From: Desulfosporosinus sp.
GTDB lineage: Bacteria > Bacillota > Desulfitobacteriia > Desulfitobacteriales > Desulfitobacteriaceae
Length of the DNA stretch: 35,277 nucleotides
Reading direction: 5' to 3'
NCBI GenBank assembly: GCA_031292095.1
Contig: JARLHU010000134.1
Coordinates: 1 to 35,277, forward strand
Shown here in pieces: positions 33,401 through 35,277 of the stretch (positions are counted from its first letter, which is position 1; the number at the start of each line of letters is the position of its first letter). Made by a program: the position numbers and the translations under genes. The notes under the pieces were generated by a model. That model was not told where the DNA came from. It saw nothing but the letters and a program-made list of their open reading frames with translations, and did no database searches.

Positions 33401-34108
33401 GTATCTGAGCATTCCTCCGGGATAAGGCTGATTTTCATAAATAACGACCTGGTGGCCAAACCGAGCCAGGAAATAAGCGCAAGAAATGCCGGCTGGACCT
33501 GCTCCAATAATCGCAACCTTTTTGCCGCTTTTTGGTTTAAGCATAGGAACATAAGTTCCATTGCTGATATCAATGTCACCGAGGAACCTTTTCAGATCGG
33601 CGATGGCGACAGGACTTTCAACGTTTTTACGTCGACACTCTGTTTCGCAAGGATGAGGGCAGATTCTGCCAATACTGGCAGGGAGGGCCAAAATGTCCTT
33701 TGTGACCTTGATAGCCTCTTCATATTGACCATTGGCAATCAGGCCGACATACCCTTGACAATCGGTATGGGCCGGACAGGCAACGACGCAAGGAGGGCGA
33801 CAATCTCCTCTGTGGTCAGAGGCTAGTAATTCAAAGGCTACTTTTCGAGCGGCTATCGTTCTGTCGGTTTCGGTTTTTACGATCATGCCATCAACAGCGA
33901 GCGTAGAACACGCTCTTACTAATTTTGGCATACCGTCCACTTCAACAACACAGACACCACAAGCGCCATAAATCTTCATCCGATTATCATAACAGAGGTT
34001 GGGGATTTCTATTCCATTAGCAAGAGCTATCGTTAAAATAGTCTCTCCTGCTTGAGCCGTCAATTCGCGAGAATTTATATTAACTCTTATCATATCCACC
34101 AATGTCAC
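30494..34108 (-). CDS. NuoG-like / GltD-like fusion: NAD(P)H-linked iron-sulfur flavoprotein subunit
   Basis: 1204 residues in four modules. (1) A 2Fe-2S domain with Cys39, 50, 53 and 67. (2) A GltD-like part: iron-sulfur cysteines at about 103-158 (CPAHTDC, CPHPCETEC), FAD motif GAGPAG (202-207) and NAD(P) motif GGGNTA (332-337). (3) Ferredoxin-like cysteine sets (CILCGQCVRAC and CISCGQCIDVC, 616-669). (4) A molybdopterin-oxidoreductase-like domain from 695 (CNYCGVGC, plus Cys728; AKGTFTRSDRKIQ near the end). The Cys or Sec position of formate dehydrogenases is not recognisable (SVLGSNASANSYEEL), so this part looks structural, as in NuoG. With the NuoF-like neighbour 7 nt upstream it probably moves electrons between NADH, NADPH and ferredoxin or another partner. 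The start (GTG 34108, TTG 34102, GTG 34099 or ATG 34093) is uncertain. Confidence 0.85.
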   Translation of the reverse strand: MTLVDMIRVNINSRELTAQAGETILTIALANGIEIPNLCYDNRMKIYGACGVCVVEVDGMPKLVRACSTLAVDGMIVKTETDRTIAARKVAFELLASDHRGDCRPPCVVACPAHTDCQGYVGLIANGQYEEAIKVTKDILALPASIGRICPHPCETECRRKNVESPVAIADLKRFLGDIDISNGTYVPMLKPKSGKKVAIIGAGPAGISCAYFLARFGHQVVIYENQPYPGGMLRYGIPEYRLPKEILDAEINTLRKMGVEIKCNVKLGEDISLLYLKKIYDAVFVAIGAWESTSMGCAGEDMEGVLGGIEFLGKVTNSEPLYMGNKVIVVGGGNTAMDVARTAVRMGAEHVQVIYRRTRDEMPAEKIEIDEAEEEGVEFTFLVAPVEIIGDGTRAKAVRCQKMSLGEPDASGRRSPKPIPGEEVTLDADLIISAIGQQVNARSIKELEVSKRGNINVDPNTFATNMEGVFAGGEAATGPKIAVIAIAQGNNAAKVIDSYLYGQIIPVSEASIITQTDLTEADFVHIEKQDRQHAFVVDEQKRKLSFSAISDTFTEEAALKEASKCLECGCHDYFECKLVNYFGKYNINTTAIVGEMHKREEAQTHPFILRNPDKCILCGQCVRACEERLGILAIGLEKRCFDTKVIPEFNLPLQESACISCGQCIDVCPTGALMERAAVPKQVPVEFDNVSSVCNYCGVGCNIILQSKGSLVFKSLPDRSQDEGLLCVNGRFGIGFVNDQSRLKTALVRRKDSTLEVSLEEALTLTSKNLQLVQGQFGNDSVAIFASPRFTNEEAFILKKVADKLGTTFIGSMAEKDISGTESVLGSNASANSYEELYSTDLIISVGNIAENNPVMGVKIKTAALKKAKLVSISNGKTRMDECADFSLKLDNSLDFIKSLIKALLDGGYVNQAQVENSAVDLTNLSDYVKDAQASEDATKLAKMYGEAKKAIIVIDDNIVTADAIKLLADMAVITGKMGKPHSGIILMRSNCNSQGFIDMGVNVPGKQIIEQINAGKIKAALIIGEDLVGTDPTLAEALQKLEFVVTLDIFETATTAMSNIVIPIGSFAEAKGTFTRSDRKIQAVNPAISLANQNTVFATLAKLGQYLGIKIASVKQATEMLSSDVPEYSGLYLAQSPDTAIYTPNSRSNPCGSQVLYTDGYNKEGKKAVLAVPEGDKMFMAKQVYDTVQKKFNVYLKENGLK

Positions 34109-34115
34109 ATCCCTT

Positions 34116-35277
34116 CTATTCTACAGCGATAGCCTTAGCTTTACATACCGTCACGCAGTTACCGCATTTAATACACTTAGCCTGATCGATTTCATGAACC
34201 TTTTTTAATTCACCCGTAATAGCTTCAGCAGGACATTTTTGCGAACATAAAGTACACCCAATACACTTCTCTGCAACAATCGTATAGGTTAAGAGAGGTT
34301 TACACGACTTGGCCGGACACTTTTTGTCGACAATATGGGCCAGATATTCATCTCTAAAATAACGAATGGTGGTCAGAACAGGATTAGGTGCCGTGGCTCC
34401 AAGTCCACAAAGTGATCCGTCCCGAATGCTGGTACATAGGATTTGAAGAGTATCAAGATCTTCAATATTTCCCTTACCTACAACAATTCTGTCCAGTATC
34501 TCCAGCATTCTCTTGGTGCCAATTCTACAGTAGGTGCATTTACCACAGGATTCTTTGCAGGTGAAGTCCAGAAAAAATCTGGCCATATCTACCATACAGG
34601 TTTCTTCATCCATGACCACCATACCACCCGAGCCCATAATGGCACCGGTTTGATTAATCGATTCATAATCCACCGGAGTGTCAAGGAGGGCACGTGGTAT
34701 ACATCCCCCGGAAGGTCCGCCCATTTGAACCGCTTTAAATTCATTATCTTGCTTAATTCCGCCGCCGATGCCAAAGATAACTTCTCTTAAAGTCATACCC
34801 ATTGGCACTTCAACCAGTCCACCGTTTTTAATTTTACCAGCCAGTGCAAAAACCTTGGTACCTTTACTGGTCTTGGTGCCATAAGCTGCAAAGGCCGCAC
34901 CGCCATTAATAAATATCCAGGGAACATTGGCGAAAGTTTCGACATTGTTAATATTAGTTGGTTTGCCAAAGTAGCCGGATTGAGCCGGGAACGGTGGTTT
35001 TAACCTTGGCATACCACGCTCTCCTTCCAGAGAGGCGATTAAGGCTGTCTCTTCACCACAAACAAAGGCTCCTGCTCCGGTCTTAATGACGATGTCAAAG
35101 TCAAAACCTGAACCAAGGATATTTTTACCCAGGTAATTTTTCTCTCTGGCTTGATCAATTGCAATGATCAGTCTCTCGATAGCCAGTGGATATTCAGCCC
35201 GACAATAGATAAAGCCGTAATTGGCATCCATGGCATAACCAGCAATGATCATACCTTCCAGCACGGCATGAGGGTCT
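34116..35277 (-). CDS. NuoF/HydB-like NADH-binding flavin subunit (cut by window edge)
   Basis: 387 codons are visible and the frame stays open through the right edge (DPHAVLEGMIIAGYAMDA is internal sequence). The FMN/NADH region (GAGAFVCGEETALIASLEGE, NINNVETFANVPWI), the MGGPSGG motif and the 4Fe-4S motif ESCGKCTYCRIGTKRM are clear. The C-terminus carries two further 4Fe-4S motifs (CIGCTLCSQKCP and CIKCGNCVTVCKA), as in HydB and BfuB subunits of electron-bifurcating enzymes. It oxidises or reduces NAD via FMN. It is in one operon with the 1204-residue subunit; a NuoE-like partner would be expected beyond the edge. Confidence 0.93.
   Translation of the reverse strand, partial: DPHAVLEGMIIAGYAMDANYGFIYCRAEYPLAIERLIIAIDQAREKNYLGKNILGSGFDFDIVIKTGAGAFVCGEETALIASLEGERGMPRLKPPFPAQSGYFGKPTNINNVETFANVPWIFINGGAAFAAYGTKTSKGTKVFALAGKIKNGGLVEVPMGMTLREVIFGIGGGIKQDNEFKAVQMGGPSGGCIPRALLDTPVDYESINQTGAIMGSGGMVVMDEETCMVDMARFFLDFTCKESCGKCTYCRIGTKRMLEILDRIVVGKGNIEDLDTLQILCTSIRDGSLCGLGATAPNPVLTTIRYFRDEYLAHIVDKKCPAKSCKPLLTYTIVAEKCIGCTLCSQKCPAEAITGELKKVHEIDQAKCIKCGNCVTVCKAKAIAVE

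Noticed and set aside
30494..34108. Formate dehydrogenase catalytic subunit
   Set aside because: The molybdopterin-type domain lacks a recognisable Cys/Sec and its flanking motif; NuoG-like role preferred.

Overview
The window reads as chromosomal DNA of an anaerobic, spore-former-type Clostridia, most like the Desulfosporosinus/Desulfitobacterium group (Peptococcaceae). This is an inference from gene content: Kdp potassium uptake, anaerobic (early cobalt insertion) B12 synthesis, flavin-based NAD(P)H/iron-sulfur enzymes, strong AGGAGG-type ribosome sites and many intrinsic terminators. Every well-supported gene lies on the minus strand.

Layout, left to right. 1-6163: a kdp operon transcribed leftwards: a small membrane protein gene (5873-6163), kdpF, kdpA, kdpB, kdpC and the first 363 codons of kdpD, cut by the window edge. 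6164-6845: an AT-rich leader with a candidate kdp promoter, then a terminator. 6846-7238: a CBS-pair protein resembling the c-di-AMP-binding DarB/CbpB family, a plausible potassium-signalling partner. 7266-8450: debris, with a decayed copy of the kdp leader (small membrane protein, kdpF, start of kdpA) next to a 312-bp foldback element with 76-bp inverted arms. 8491-13235: accessory and decaying DNA: a conserved hypothetical protein, a secreted NlpC/P60 hydrolase, gene fragments, a 28-residue membrane peptide ORF with its own terminator, an AAA-ATPase/PD-(D/E)XK protein, and a strongly structured non-coding element. 13236-14889: a QueG-like iron-sulfur protein and a MarR regulator sharing an operator motif. 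15146-15552: a toxin-antitoxin-like pair whose PIN toxin gene has lost its middle, flanked by identical direct-repeat hairpins.

15693-30353: the B12 block. A cobalamin riboswitch and terminator (28827-29060) precede a tightly overlapped 14-gene operon: cbiET, cbiL, cbiF, cbiG, cbiH, cbiJ, cbiX, cbiC, cbiP, cbiB, cbiA, cobO-type adenosyltransferase, pduX-like threonine kinase and cobD. cbiD lies just upstream of the riboswitch. Together they cover sirohydrochlorin to adenosylcobinamide phosphate, including the aminopropanol-phosphate arm; nucleotide-loop genes (cobU/S/T) are not in the window.

30494-35277: two subunits of an NAD(P)H-linked flavin/iron-sulfur complex: a 1204-residue fusion of NuoG-like and GltD-like modules, and a NuoF/HydB-like NADH-binding subunit cut by the right edge.

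The most unusual signals are: three copies (one intact) of a small membrane protein always placed ahead of kdpF; a three-way-junction-like leader before cbiA; a TA cassette that appears to have duplicated the cobD terminator; a stop codon at the apex of that terminator; and the NuoG-GltD fusion that lacks a recognisable catalytic residue.
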